62,776 bases of DNA from Anaerobiospirillum sp. NML120448 (GTDB taxonomy: Bacteria; Pseudomonadota; Gammaproteobacteria; Enterobacterales; Succinivibrionaceae): NCBI RefSeq assembly GCF_023050945.1, contig NZ_JALKIM010000015.1:1-62776 (forward strand), written 5' to 3'. Both the position numbers and the translations under genes were made by a program. Positions within the stretch are counted from its first letter, which is position 1; every line of letters starts with the position of its first letter. Of this stretch, positions 7,610 to 16,016 are shown piece by piece. The notes beneath the pieces are model-generated. The model was not told the origin of the DNA, searched no databases, and was given only the letters and a program-made list of their open reading frames with translations.

Positions 7610-8938
7610 TTAAATAGAAAAAGAGAACATACCCACGCATTCGCCCATTAGCTCTGCATTCTCAGGCAATGCTAACTGCTGCGGCTCATAAGCTGGGTTG
7701 TCGCTACAGGCATATAAAACGCCGTTCTTTCTCTTAAGACGCTTTACTATCATTTCATCGCCGTCTAACCTAATACAAACAACCTTGCCTATAACTTGCT
7801 CAACGTCTTTCTTGCTTGCGTCCACTATCACAGTAAAGCCGCTTTGTATGCCCTTGCCTGTTTCGTAATTAAACATGCTATCACCAATAACGCACACGCC
7901 GTGCAAGTCTGAATCTTGATTTAATGACATACTAGAAGCTATTGTTTCGCCGCATTGGCTTGGAGACATATCGCAAGCTTTACCCCCGCTTGCAAAGTTA
8001 ATAATACTGGTCTTAAAAAGAAAGCTATCAGCAGGGATTTTAAAGAACTCTATAACATTAGATTTAAATGAGTGCTCTTTCTTGTCCTTGGCTTTTACAT
8101 GTATGCTGCTAATAAGGATATCTTTTGCATTAAAACCTAAAACGCTAGCTATAGCGTGCGACTGCTCTGAGGTTAAAAACACACCTGTATCAAAGTCTAA
8201 GATATTTCTTAGCTTGTATGCAGGCATATCAACTTTATTGGCCAAATCTTGAACAGATAAACCACTATTAGCCAAATGATAAGCAAGATTCTCTTTTAAA
8301 TGCCTTAAAGAAGTTGGAACGGCATGCAAATGCAAGTCTTCTTGTTTTAAGGCTTTAATCGGCGTTTCTTGTCGCTGGATATAAATCAACTCAACGGGGC
8401 ACCCTAAAACCGCCGCAACCTTATAAGCCCTAATCTCATTTAAATTAATACCGCTCTTCCATTTGGTTATAGTGCTCTCAGAAAACCCGCATTTTTCTGC
8501 TAGTGATTTATTAGAATAGGGCGAAATTGTTAGAAAGTAGTTTAAATTTCCGCCTGCTTCTTTAGCTGTTTTAGGCTCTTCGTTGCAAAACAAAATATCC
8601 TGACCTGATTTTATTGGCGGGTATTTGTTGTATCTGTCTTTATACAATAAAGGGCAAGCAGGATTAATTAAATTAGGGTCGCAATTAAGAATTTGAGCGG
8701 CTTTAGCGATGTATTGCGGCGTAATTGCCTTTTCTTGGCTATCTAAATTAGATTCCCATGTGCCATAAGTAGACAATGCAACCCCTAATTTTTTCGCCAT
8801 ATCTTCCTGAGTAAACGGCGAATTATCACGGAAGAACACTAAATTTTGTTTTGCTTCAGCACCGTTTTGAGGCGTTGGAAATGGAGGGGGAGGAAGGCGC
8901 TCACTTCCACTATAAAAAGCGCTGTTTTCTTTAGCCAT
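7610..8938 (-). CDS. Phage repressor: three HTH domains plus S24 peptidase
   Basis: CI/LexA-type repressor likely to maintain lysogeny and be inactivated by RecA-stimulated self-cleavage. The C-terminal S24 domain has Ser354 (VIGDSM) and Lys399 (MIVKRLKR), the catalytic dyad. Unusually, three helix-turn-helix regions precede it: about 29-90 (TQEDMAKKLGVALSTYGTW), 129-187 (NKSLAEKCGFSESTITKW) and 211-275 (SVQDLANKVDMPAYKLRNIL). Usual CI proteins have one and are about 200-240 residues; this has 442. An AGGAGA precedes the ATG. Divergent to the early rightward genes across a 344-bp control region. Cleavage-site candidate: Ala-Ser-Gly-Gly near 316-319. Confidence 0.88.
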   Translation of the reverse strand: MAKENSAFYSGSERLPPPPFPTPQNGAEAKQNLVFFRDNSPFTQEDMAKKLGVALSTYGTWESNLDSQEKAITPQYIAKAAQILNCDPNLINPACPLLYKDRYNKYPPIKSGQDILFCNEEPKTAKEAGGNLNYFLTISPYSNKSLAEKCGFSESTITKWKSGINLNEIRAYKVAAVLGCPVELIYIQRQETPIKALKQEDLHLHAVPTSLRHLKENLAYHLANSGLSVQDLANKVDMPAYKLRNILDFDTGVFLTSEQSHAIASVLGFNAKDILISSIHVKAKDKKEHSFKSNVIEFFKIPADSFLFKTSIINFASGGKACDMSPSQCGETIASSMSLNQDSDLHGVCVIGDSMFNYETGKGIQSGFTVIVDASKKDVEQVIGKVVCIRLDGDEMIVKRLKRKNGVLYACSDNPAYEPQQLALPENAELMGECVGMFSFSI

Positions 8939-9282
8939 AGCGTGGTCTCCTTAATGGATATGGCTGTATTTGTAGCAAAAATATAATGTGGTTATGCTGC
9001 TTACAAATAAATACAATTTTAACAATGAACTTGCTTTTAATAAAAAAACACGTTATAACTAACCTGTCTTTTATCGCAAATACATTCTAAATTCTCTTAA
9101 TAAAGAGTACTTTTAGATAAAGAAGCGACATAGACATAAAACCATAATAACCAACATGAACACTATGCTTTTGCTTTAAGAGGCAAGAAGCAAGATTTTC
9201 ATGAAAAAAGCTATGCCGCCTTATAAATTATAAGGTGCCTAGGCTTTCTTTGCAATTAAAACCACGCTAAAGAGGCATATTT
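8939..9282. promoter_or_regulatory. Divergent early control region (repressor / replication genes)
   Basis: Rightward: TTGCTT (9031-9036), 17-bp spacer, TATAAC (9054-9059). Leftward toward the repressor: TTGTAA (minus strand, 9006-9001), 17-bp spacer, TATTTT (8983-8978). An imperfect inverted repeat, TGTATTTGTAGCA at 8965-8977 against TGCTTACAAATA from 8998, covers the leftward promoter, and a perfect dyad lies at 9219-9235. No gene is seen in these 344 bp. The arrangement resembles lambda OR, with repressor binding presumably toggling the two promoters. Confidence 0.6.
9219..9235. promoter_or_regulatory. Perfect 17-bp palindrome, candidate operator
   Basis: CCTTATAA-A-TTATAAGG is an 8-bp perfect inverted repeat around one central base, 47 bp upstream of the first rightward gene and well downstream of the predicted rightward promoter. 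It could be a repressor operator or a transcript hairpin in the leader. Confidence 0.5.
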
Positions 9283-9657
9283 ATGGCCATTTCTAGAACT
9301 TTCTCACCATTTGCTAAATCTAGCAAAAAATCCCCAGCTTTAATGAATCTTGACGGCGAATACTATCATTTCCTTTCTAATATGGAATTTGTTTTATTAG
9401 CACGTTTAGCAGTACTAACCAATAACGGCGAAAAGCAATGCGACTATACCAATGAACAAGGAAAGCAGGAATTTAATTTCCCTTCCCGTTCTATTGAAAG
9501 AGCTTTTTCTAATCTGAAAAAATTTAAACTTATTGAGCTTTCACGCGGTTATGCTTTAAGTAGACATAGAGGCCGTTATGTTCGTTTAATTTCTCTTTGC
9601 CAAACTCCTGTAGTTTACAGCAGCAAGAAAGGGGCTCAGCTATGCAAAACAATTTAG
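9283..9657 (+). CDS. Winged-helix-like early protein
   Basis: First gene of the rightward early operon, 124 residues. MEFVLLARLAVLTNNG and FPSRSIERAFSNLKKFKLIELSRG match the pattern of replication-initiator-type winged helices (helix, recognition helix, wing), resembling the N-terminal part of the next gene (AFKLLCRIAFLANG..., SDRSVMRGFSQLEQAGYI). It may bind the origin or act as a regulator. The two proteins look like paralogous DNA-binding modules; the second has gained a large C-terminal domain. Overlaps the next gene by 16 bp. Confidence 0.7.
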   Translation: MAISRTFSPFAKSSKKSPALMNLDGEYYHFLSNMEFVLLARLAVLTNNGEKQCDYTNEQGKQEFNFPSRSIERAFSNLKKFKLIELSRGYALSRHRGRYVRLISLCQTPVVYSSKKGAQLCKTI

Positions 9658-10997
9658 AGCTTTTACCACTTGACCAAACACGCTATCAAGGCATTAACAA
9701 TACTGCTTTTAAGCTTTTATGCCGTATTGCGTTCTTAGCTAATGGAACAACAGCCCCTATTACTTACGGCACTAATGTTGTTATGACTGAGCTTGGTTTA
9801 TCTGACCGTTCAGTAATGCGAGGCTTTAGCCAATTAGAACAGGCTGGGTATATTTATAGAGACAGCTCAGGCGGCAACCAGCAGCGCACCGTTGCTTTAA
9901 CCTTTGACGCTGTTTTAGCTAATCCAACAAACACCGCTCAATCAAATACTATGGCCCGCCCTAATATTAGCTTATACGAGCATTTAGCAAACTGTGGTTA
10001 TGGGTTGCCTAAATTTATGCTTAGGCCTAACAAGCCATATCAAACCTATGAAAATGAGCCGCTCTTAGAGAGCCTGCGCTCTAATATGTGGCAAATTGAC
10101 TTAAGTGAGCTTATGGCTTCTAGCAAGCTTGATTTACGCCCTTTTGGCAAGCGTCATTCTTGGAAGTTCGATTTTGAGCCTTTAAAGCAATGGCTTAAGC
10201 CTATTAATGCCCAAATGGACGATATCATAACAATGTACCCAGATTTTACGGGCTTTTGCTGGCGTAATAAGCACTTTATGCCTTTCTTAAAAGAGTTCTT
10301 TATCATGTCCATGGCCATTGAGTTAACTGTAGGCTTACATGATTGCTTTATTAGGCAAGATGAATTTGACCCATTTGGCAGTAACTTCTTAGAGCTCTGG
10401 TATCAATACCAAAGAGGGCCTTTATTTGCCTGCTTAGAGGGCTGCTATCAAACCGAAAGCGGCACTATTCCACTTGCTAAACGTATTTGCAACACTTTTA
10501 GCCCAGCAGAAGGCTTTATCTTAGATTACGCTTTTGTTTGTATTCGTAATGAGTTAGTAAAACTGCTTAATAACGAAGTTGCTGCTAATCGTTGCTTTAA
10601 TAGTTTTTGTGCACGCTTCTATGACTACTCAAGAAAGCAAAGCTATATCAATTCTTCTACCTCATACATGCAAGTAGATCCATTGTGGCTTGAGACTGTT
10701 TGGGGCCCTAATTTAGATAAGGGCTTGTTAAGCTATGAAGAGCCTTATTTTATCCCCCGCATTAGCTGGCCTTTAATTCAATTTCGTACCCTTGTAGGCA
10801 TGAATCGCATTGCTAAGCTTAACGAGTGCATAGACGAATGGAGCTGCAATAAAGCTACAGCAGTGCTAATTAGGTCTTATATGCGTGAACCATACAAGAG
10901 CGAACTTCTTAAACTCTCTGCTGATATGGCCCCGTATTTCCCTTTCTTTAATCAAGTCCCTAACTACCTAGCATCATTACAAGCAATGGAGCCTTAA
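9642..10997 (+). CDS. Winged-helix replication-associated protein
   Basis: 451 residues from ATG 9642, which is preceded by GAAAGGGG (9627-9634); a longer TTG start at 9597 lacks such a site. Residues about 15-85 form a winged helix (AFKLLCRIAFLANG, LSDRSVMRGFSQLEQAGYI). The remaining 350 residues are rich in aromatic residues and not assigned to a family. Located between another winged-helix gene and the replicative helicase, so an initiator or helicase-loader role is likely but inferred from context. Confidence 0.68.
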   Translation: MQNNLELLPLDQTRYQGINNTAFKLLCRIAFLANGTTAPITYGTNVVMTELGLSDRSVMRGFSQLEQAGYIYRDSSGGNQQRTVALTFDAVLANPTNTAQSNTMARPNISLYEHLANCGYGLPKFMLRPNKPYQTYENEPLLESLRSNMWQIDLSELMASSKLDLRPFGKRHSWKFDFEPLKQWLKPINAQMDDIITMYPDFTGFCWRNKHFMPFLKEFFIMSMAIELTVGLHDCFIRQDEFDPFGSNFLELWYQYQRGPLFACLEGCYQTESGTIPLAKRICNTFSPAEGFILDYAFVCIRNELVKLLNNEVAANRCFNSFCARFYDYSRKQSYINSSTSYMQVDPLWLETVWGPNLDKGLLSYEEPYFIPRISWPLIQFRTLVGMNRIAKLNECIDEWSCNKATAVLIRSYMREPYKSELLKLSADMAPYFPFFNQVPNYLASLQAMEP

Positions 10998-10998
10998 A

Positions 10999-12873
10999 AT
11001 GAGCTTTGATTCTGTTCCTTCTTACGATGAATTAAGAGAGATTCTTAACCACATTAGCCCTGCTAACTATGATACTTGGTATAAGACTTTCATTGCTTGC
11101 GGTCGTGCTTATCCTAATGATTCCTCAGTGTTTGCTATTTGCCAAAACTGGGCTAGCTCTTATGGCAAACGCAAGGCTGTTGACCTGAATCAAGAGCGCT
11201 ATGCTTTCTATAACAGCTCTAAGCAGCGTGATGGCGTTAATATTGGCTGGCTCATAACCGAGGCTAAAGGCGGCGGCTATAAGCCAACCTATAACAAGGA
11301 AAACAATTATAAAAACCCTTATCAGGCTGACTTAGACCCACTTAAAGCAAGCCTTATTACTAAGGTTGTTAATACTGCAAAAGAGCAGGCAAGCAACGAT
11401 TTTGACCCGCTTTTAGTTGCTAGTAACAAGGTTGTTAGTGGTCTAAATCATGTTCTTGATTTCTGGGCTTTTAAATCACATATTTACTTTAATGACCGTG
11501 TCGAGTTTGTTCGCTCTTATAGTGATGTTATTAGTTTTATTCCTTTCCCTGCACGCACTTATTTTCAGGCTTTAAGCGATTATCTATCACTTATTAGCCC
11601 TGATGATTATGACGATCGCAAGTTCGTTACATGGGGTGAAAAGAACGTTAAAAATTTCTCTAGTAAAGAGTTGTACGACCTTTGCAACGTTGACGCTAAT
11701 AGCGATGAATTTACGGGGCTTACTTCCCCAGCTGAGGCGGCTTTTCACTTTGAAACAGCTATTACCCGCTCTTTTCAATTGGTTATGTATCAAAAGGCTA
11801 AAGACGTTGCGCACGCTGCTCTAACTAATAGCTTGCGCAATGATGCTAGAAGTGCACGAGATGATACTAAGAAAGCCATTGCTGAGCTTACTTCTTTGAA
11901 TGTGTCCTTAGACCCTAAGATTATTAAATTAGAATCATCTCAAATTGCTAGCACTGCTAAAGAGAGCATCACAAAGCAGGTTGACCCGTCTCAAGTTAAT
12001 TCTGTGTTTGTGTCAACTGGATACCCTTTAATTGACCAAAAAATTAGAGGCTATCACCGAGGCGGCACCACTATCTTAGCAGCTCATTCGGGCGTTGGTA
12101 AGACGTGGTTTGGTGTTGATGCTGTTCGTCGTGTTTTAGAGAATAAAGGGCGGGTATTGTTCTTTAGTGCTGAGATGTCTCCAAGTCAGTTATCAGACCG
12201 ATTGGCCCAAAACCAGTCCCAGCACACTATAGAAGATTTTAGGCATCTCTATAACCAAGACCAAACCGCTATAGCCCTACAAGACCAGCATCAAGTTATG
12301 AATGGCTTAAATGTAAATAGCTTTGGTGATGAGTTCCAAAAGATAGATCACTTCTTTAATACTCATGGCCACTTAACTATTTTGGGCAGCAAATTAGGCG
12401 GCATGAGTGATAGGCAAATTATTGATGCTATTGCGGCTGGCTCTCAAGATTCGCCTTATGATTTGGTTGTTGTTGACTATTTGCAGATTATTCAAAATGC
12501 AAGTAACAACGTAACGCACAATACTCCTAACTTTGAAAAGATTAAGAACGTTATGGAGAACTTAACTAAAGCAGCTACTGAGTATCAGTGCCCTATCTTA
12601 ATCTTAGCTCAGCTTAATAACCCTAATCGCAAGCAGGGAAGCAATACAGACCCTAATCTATACGATATTGCGGGCTCTACTGCTGTAGTTAATGATTCCT
12701 CAGCAGTAATGGCTTTGTTTAAAGTGCCTATTGATGACAGCGCTCAAAATAACGGCAATAGCCAAAGCTTAGATCTGCGTTTAAGTGTTCTAAAGTCACG
12801 TTTTGGCGAGGTAACAGAATCGCCTTTTAGCGTGAACAGAACTAAGGGATCACGCTTTGATTTTGCAGCGTAA
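10999..12873 (+). CDS. Replicative helicase: PriCT domain fused to DnaB-like ATPase
   Basis: The N-terminal 90 residues match the primase C-terminal 2 (PriCT-2) pattern (SYDELREILNHISPANYDTW, then WASSYGK, GWLITEA). The C-terminal half is a DnaB-like RecA-fold ATPase: Walker A AAHSGVGKTW with Lys368, Walker B VVVDYLQI with Asp493, and PILILAQLN. It would unwind the phage replication fork and contact a primase, plausibly the prim-pol-like gene just downstream. A candidate origin follows immediately. Starts one base after the previous stop codon. Confidence 0.88.
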   Translation: MSFDSVPSYDELREILNHISPANYDTWYKTFIACGRAYPNDSSVFAICQNWASSYGKRKAVDLNQERYAFYNSSKQRDGVNIGWLITEAKGGGYKPTYNKENNYKNPYQADLDPLKASLITKVVNTAKEQASNDFDPLLVASNKVVSGLNHVLDFWAFKSHIYFNDRVEFVRSYSDVISFIPFPARTYFQALSDYLSLISPDDYDDRKFVTWGEKNVKNFSSKELYDLCNVDANSDEFTGLTSPAEAAFHFETAITRSFQLVMYQKAKDVAHAALTNSLRNDARSARDDTKKAIAELTSLNVSLDPKIIKLESSQIASTAKESITKQVDPSQVNSVFVSTGYPLIDQKIRGYHRGGTTILAAHSGVGKTWFGVDAVRRVLENKGRVLFFSAEMSPSQLSDRLAQNQSQHTIEDFRHLYNQDQTAIALQDQHQVMNGLNVNSFGDEFQKIDHFFNTHGHLTILGSKLGGMSDRQIIDAIAAGSQDSPYDLVVVDYLQIIQNASNNVTHNTPNFEKIKNVMENLTKAATEYQCPILILAQLNNPNRKQGSNTDPNLYDIAGSTAVVNDSSAVMALFKVPIDDSAQNNGNSQSLDLRLSVLKSRFGEVTESPFSVNRTKGSRFDFAA

Positions 12874-12888
12874 TAAAGGCGATTTATA

Positions 12889-13112
12889 GGGGTGACATTG
12901 TGGCAAGAAAAAAGGGGTGACATTTAGCTAAATAAGCCGCCATAACCCCGCCATTTGCACCCCTATTAAACCGCCAAGGCCCCGCCAAGGCCCCGACAGT
13001 TTGGCGGCTTTAACATGTTTAAACCCTGAATTATATGCGGCCCTTAGATAGGCGCTCTTATAAGAATAATAAGAGTATATAAGATATTAAGAATATAAGA
13101 ATATTAAGATAG
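12889..13112. other. Candidate replication origin (iterons plus AT-rich repeats)
   Basis: This non-coding stretch holds GGGGTGACATT twice (12889-12899, 12914-12924; 25-bp spacing), two tandem CCGCCAAGGCC units (12971-12981, 12982-12992) with an inverted TTGGCGG at 13001-13007, then an AT-rich tract with repeated TAAGAATAT-like words (13061-13112). GC-rich iterons next to an AT-rich unwinding tract, between the helicase and the prim-pol-like gene, is typical origin architecture. The CCGCCAA/TTGGCGG dyad followed by CTTT could alternatively terminate the helicase transcript. Confidence 0.5.
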
Positions 13113-13160
13113 GTACCAGCCTTCTTTAATTTTTATAAATTTCCCTCAAAAGGCTTCATC

Positions 13161-14312
13161 ATGAAACTATCAGAGATTTACAAGAACACCGACCTACAAA
13201 CAGCTATGAGCTACTTTTGCTATGACACTATGCAAACTGCTCTATCACTTTATGAGCAAGGCTGGACTGTAATCGGCTCTCAATTCAAAAGCCCTAAGGT
13301 TGCTCAGTGGTCAACCAAGAGCAGAGAAGAGCTAATCCAGCAGGCCTATAACGACTTCCAACAAGGCAAGGCCAATTCAATCAATTTGCGTTTAAAGGAT
13401 AGCGATGTAATAGCATTTGATTGTGACTTTAATGACCCTGCTCTAATGAGGGATTTTATAGAAGTCTTGCCTTTTGTCGTAGGCATTCAGCCAGACCAGT
13501 ATTTTACTTGCTCTGGAGGCAAGGGCGGCAAGGTGTTTTTTAAACACTTAAAACCCACTTATGGAACTAGAACACTACCTGCTAAGCTTGGCTTGACTGC
13601 TTTTAACCCTCAGGACAATAACAGCAAGCAGGAACTTGAGATTAAGCGCCATGTTAGCACTGTGTTCGGTATGCATAGCCCTATAGTAGATACTTCTGGC
13701 AATGTGATTGATTTTAAGATTTACTCAAACTATGGAAATACAAAGCACATTGCCGCTCCTAACTCTTTAGCTAAGCTCCCTATCATTACCTTTTTAGATG
13801 TTGGAGGCGTGGAATTTTTCTATAACAACCTTTTAAAGCATCATGATTATGTTGACAGTAACGGCAAACCTGTACGAGATAGCTTTTATGAGATGCTTGT
13901 ATTGTCTAGTATTTTTTATTTTGCAAGAGAGCTTGCTATGGATAAGCAAACTAATGATTTTTTATCGCTCAAAGCTGATTGGGATAGTCTTATGGGCACG
14001 ACAACAATTTACAAGGCTTTAGGCATGCACGACGGTTTAGAGTGTATCAATTACTTGTTTTATGGCGATTCGGTTTTGAGTATATTGCCTAATGATTGGC
14101 GGGTAAATCTGTGCAAGAGGTACCAAAGTATGATTTCAAGTAATGATTATCGCTTGGTGCTAAATCAATGCTGTGTCTTTGAGAGCCTAGTAGAAGAGTA
14201 TAGAAAAAGGCTAAGAAACAAGTATTGTATTTTGTGTGATGTTGATTTTAATGAAGCAGACAAGCTCAGCCTTCAACAAATGATGTGGGACTTAACTTCT
14301 ATCCGTCCATAA
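13161..14312 (+). CDS. Prim-pol-like primase/polymerase
   Basis: 383 residues resembling archaeo-eukaryotic primase-fold bifunctional prim-pol proteins of plasmids and phages. ALSLYEQGWTVIGS..FKSPKV is the usual N-terminus; INLRLKDSDVIAFDCDFND gives the D-x-D metal motif (FDCDF), and the glycine-rich SGGKGGKVFFKHL corresponds to the TGGGGxHxxF motif, though its usual His is replaced. It would make primers for the DnaB-like helicase upstream. An AAAGG lies before the ATG. The C-terminal 150 residues are unassigned. Confidence 0.68.
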   Translation: MKLSEIYKNTDLQTAMSYFCYDTMQTALSLYEQGWTVIGSQFKSPKVAQWSTKSREELIQQAYNDFQQGKANSINLRLKDSDVIAFDCDFNDPALMRDFIEVLPFVVGIQPDQYFTCSGGKGGKVFFKHLKPTYGTRTLPAKLGLTAFNPQDNNSKQELEIKRHVSTVFGMHSPIVDTSGNVIDFKIYSNYGNTKHIAAPNSLAKLPIITFLDVGGVEFFYNNLLKHHDYVDSNGKPVRDSFYEMLVLSSIFYFARELAMDKQTNDFLSLKADWDSLMGTTTIYKALGMHDGLECINYLFYGDSVLSILPNDWRVNLCKRYQSMISSNDYRLVLNQCCVFESLVEEYRKRLRNKYCILCDVDFNEADKLSLQQMMWDLTSIRP

Positions 14313-14318
14313 AAGGAA

Positions 14319-14363
14319 AAAGGATTGTCTTTCTTGCAACCACGCAACTAACGACAATCCTTT
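14319..14363. terminator. Terminator hairpin after the replication genes
   Basis: AAAGGATTGTC (14319-14329) pairs perfectly with GACAATCCTTT (14353-14363), with an inner TTGC/GCAA pair. T-rich sequence flanks it on both strands (TTTTTCCTTTT on the minus strand), so it may act in both directions. It closes the replication operon. Confidence 0.65.
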
Positions 14364-14468
14364 ATATAACCAACATTGTTGTCTTTATATTATACTCAAA
14401 TAAGTCTTGCAACTCTAGTAAATAAGCCATATTCTGGGTATAAATTACAGGCAATTTAAGGGGATAAT

Positions 14469-14915
14469 ATGAAGCTAAGAGAACATGATAAGCAGGCATT
14501 GCAAATCATTGCCACTAATAAGAGCGTGGGCGGGCGTTATTATGATTTTGAGGCGTTTTTGTTTAACTTTTCCACATGGGCAAGGTCAGGAGTAATGCCA
14601 ATTACTTTTACTGGAGCTAAGCAGGTTGCGCTAAGTAACTATTTTTGCTTTCTAGACCCAGAAGCGGTGCTTATGGCTATAGATAAAGTTATCTCCAACT
14701 TAAAGAGCAACAATAAGAACCAAACTAAATACTTAGCTTTTGAGCTTTATTTTTTAGTTCCAATTAGCGCAAAAGAAGAAAGGGACGAAAAAGAGAAGCT
14801 TTTAAGAAAGCAACTCAAGTACAAAAAAGGCTGTTTCTTGTCATCATGCACTAAAGCAAGAGAGTCTTTTCAGGAACTAATAAGACGTTCTTTGCTAAAA
14901 CTTTTAGATATGTGA
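14469..14915 (+). CDS. Unknown protein; possible Q-like antiterminator by position
   Basis: 148 residues, basic and helical in the C-terminal half (KEERDEKEKLLRKQLKYKKG), no family recognised. It stands alone between two terminator hairpins and is preceded by AAGGGGAT. Size, position after replication genes and a promoter-terminator pair downstream recall lambda Q, but no Q family motif is visible, so this remains speculation. Confidence 0.6.
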   Translation: MKLREHDKQALQIIATNKSVGGRYYDFEAFLFNFSTWARSGVMPITFTGAKQVALSNYFCFLDPEAVLMAIDKVISNLKSNNKNQTKYLAFELYFLVPISAKEERDEKEKLLRKQLKYKKGCFLSSCTKARESFQELIRRSLLKLLDM

Positions 14916-14950
14916 CAAAGTCAATAAAATGCGGCTTTTTGCGTCCTTTT

Positions 14951-15000
14951 TTATCGAAAATATAGTATAATTACTTACGCTATAATAACATTTTCGATAA
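14951..15000. promoter_or_regulatory. 50-bp element with inverted TTATCGAA boxes (copy 2)
   Basis: TTATCGAAAAT (14951-14961) and ATTTTCGATAA (14990-15000) are a perfect 11-bp inverted repeat spanning 50 bp, the same boxes and span as 7319-7368. Between them lie TATAGTATAAT and GCTATAATAAC, either of which could serve as a -10 region firing rightward into the RusA operon. Confidence 0.6.
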
Positions 15001-15001
15001 T

Positions 15002-15034
15002 GGCCTATCTAGATTAGGGTTTGGTAGGCCTTTT
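15002..15034 (+). terminator. Leader terminator/attenuator before rusA
   Basis: GGCCTA (15002-15007) pairs with TAGGCC (15025-15030) and TTTT follows. It lies between the element at 14951-15000 and the RusA start, so transcripts begun there would meet a terminator before the first gene. This suggests attenuation or antitermination control. Confidence 0.45.
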
Positions 15035-15047
15035 CTTGAGAGCAACC

Positions 15048-15488
15048 ATGGCAGCAAAGAAGATTATCTTAGACCTTCCACCCAGTGGAAATACTAGGCT
15101 TATGCCTATAAAAGGCCGCATGATTAATAGCCCTAAATACAGGCAATGGAAAGAAAACGCCAGCTGGAGTGTTAAAGCCCAGCTATGCGGAGCAGCTCCA
15201 ATAGATAAGCCTGTAATGACTGTTATCAAGCTTGTTTACAAGAACAATAGGCGACGTGATTACGATAACGTTGTGAAGTGTGTAAACGATGCTTTAACTC
15301 AAGGCGGAGCTATTGCTGACGACAGCCTAATTTATTGTGCTTTTACCTATCGTGACAAGGTAGACAAAGAGCACGGGGACAAAGTCGAGATTGAGCTATA
15401 TCGACTAAATGACATGGATAGCGACGGCTTGGACGCAGTGCAAGCAAACCTATCTCAAATTATGGAATCCTTAGCTAAGGACTGCTAA
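15048..15488 (+). CDS. rusA: RusA-family Holliday junction resolvase
   Basis: Endonuclease cleaving branched DNA left by phage recombination and replication. The family core is intact: PPSGNTRLMPIKGRM near the N-terminus, then RRRDYDNVVKCVNDALTQGG and IADDS, which hold the catalytic aspartates of RusA (D-x-D-N...D-D). Length (146 from ATG 15048) is near the family's usual 120-140. A TTG at 15021 is in frame, but GAGAG precedes the ATG at 15048 (MAAKKI). Confidence 0.92.
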   Translation: MAAKKIILDLPPSGNTRLMPIKGRMINSPKYRQWKENASWSVKAQLCGAAPIDKPVMTVIKLVYKNNRRRDYDNVVKCVNDALTQGGAIADDSLIYCAFTYRDKVDKEHGDKVEIELYRLNDMDSDGLDAVQANLSQIMESLAKDC

Positions 15489-15510
15489 GCAGGTTTTAGG
15501 AATTTACTAA

Positions 15511-15990
15511 ATGAAGAAGCGTGTATTTGGTCCAGCTTTGCGCAAGAATAAAGATTACAAAATATCTTCTGTAAGCGCTGGCTTGGGAGGCATGAACCTT
15601 TACGTAACCATTAAGGGGCTTTGTAATAAAGAGTTTCTTGTTGGCGGCATGTATGGACTAAGCGACCCTGACCTATTACAAGATGGTCGCCATAATGTGG
15701 AATTTATCGAGCTCTTTCCTTATAGAGGCGCTCCAAAGCTCTATAACGAGGAGCTGCTAGAGCAGTATCACGTTATTGAGCTGTGCGAAAAGTTTGGAGT
15801 TAGCCACCCTGTTACGAACGGTATAAAAATAATCCTTAGCAAAGAGCATGTATTTGTATTTGTTAAGGTCAGCAATGGCGAGCCTAGTAAAGAGCTTTTA
15901 CAGGCAATTAAAGCCTTTTGTGATGATAAGGGGATTGAATGGCTACCTGCTGAGCAGATAGAAGCTAAATACCCTGATTTGTTTGCCTAA
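15511..15990 (+). CDS. Unknown small early protein
   Basis: 159 residues, no family recognised. It has alternating strands and a late segment KEHVFVFVKVSNGEPSKELL followed by a helix, a pattern shared loosely with several genes up to 19302 (strand ending in hydrophobic/Lys, loop, helix). AGGA precedes the ATG. Co-oriented within the early operon after rusA. Confidence 0.65.
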   Translation: MKKRVFGPALRKNKDYKISSVSAGLGGMNLYVTIKGLCNKEFLVGGMYGLSDPDLLQDGRHNVEFIELFPYRGAPKLYNEELLEQYHVIELCEKFGVSHPVTNGIKIILSKEHVFVFVKVSNGEPSKELLQAIKAFCDDKGIEWLPAEQIEAKYPDLFA

Positions 15991-16016
15991 CCAAAGCCTA
16001 AAGTAAGGTGTACATC

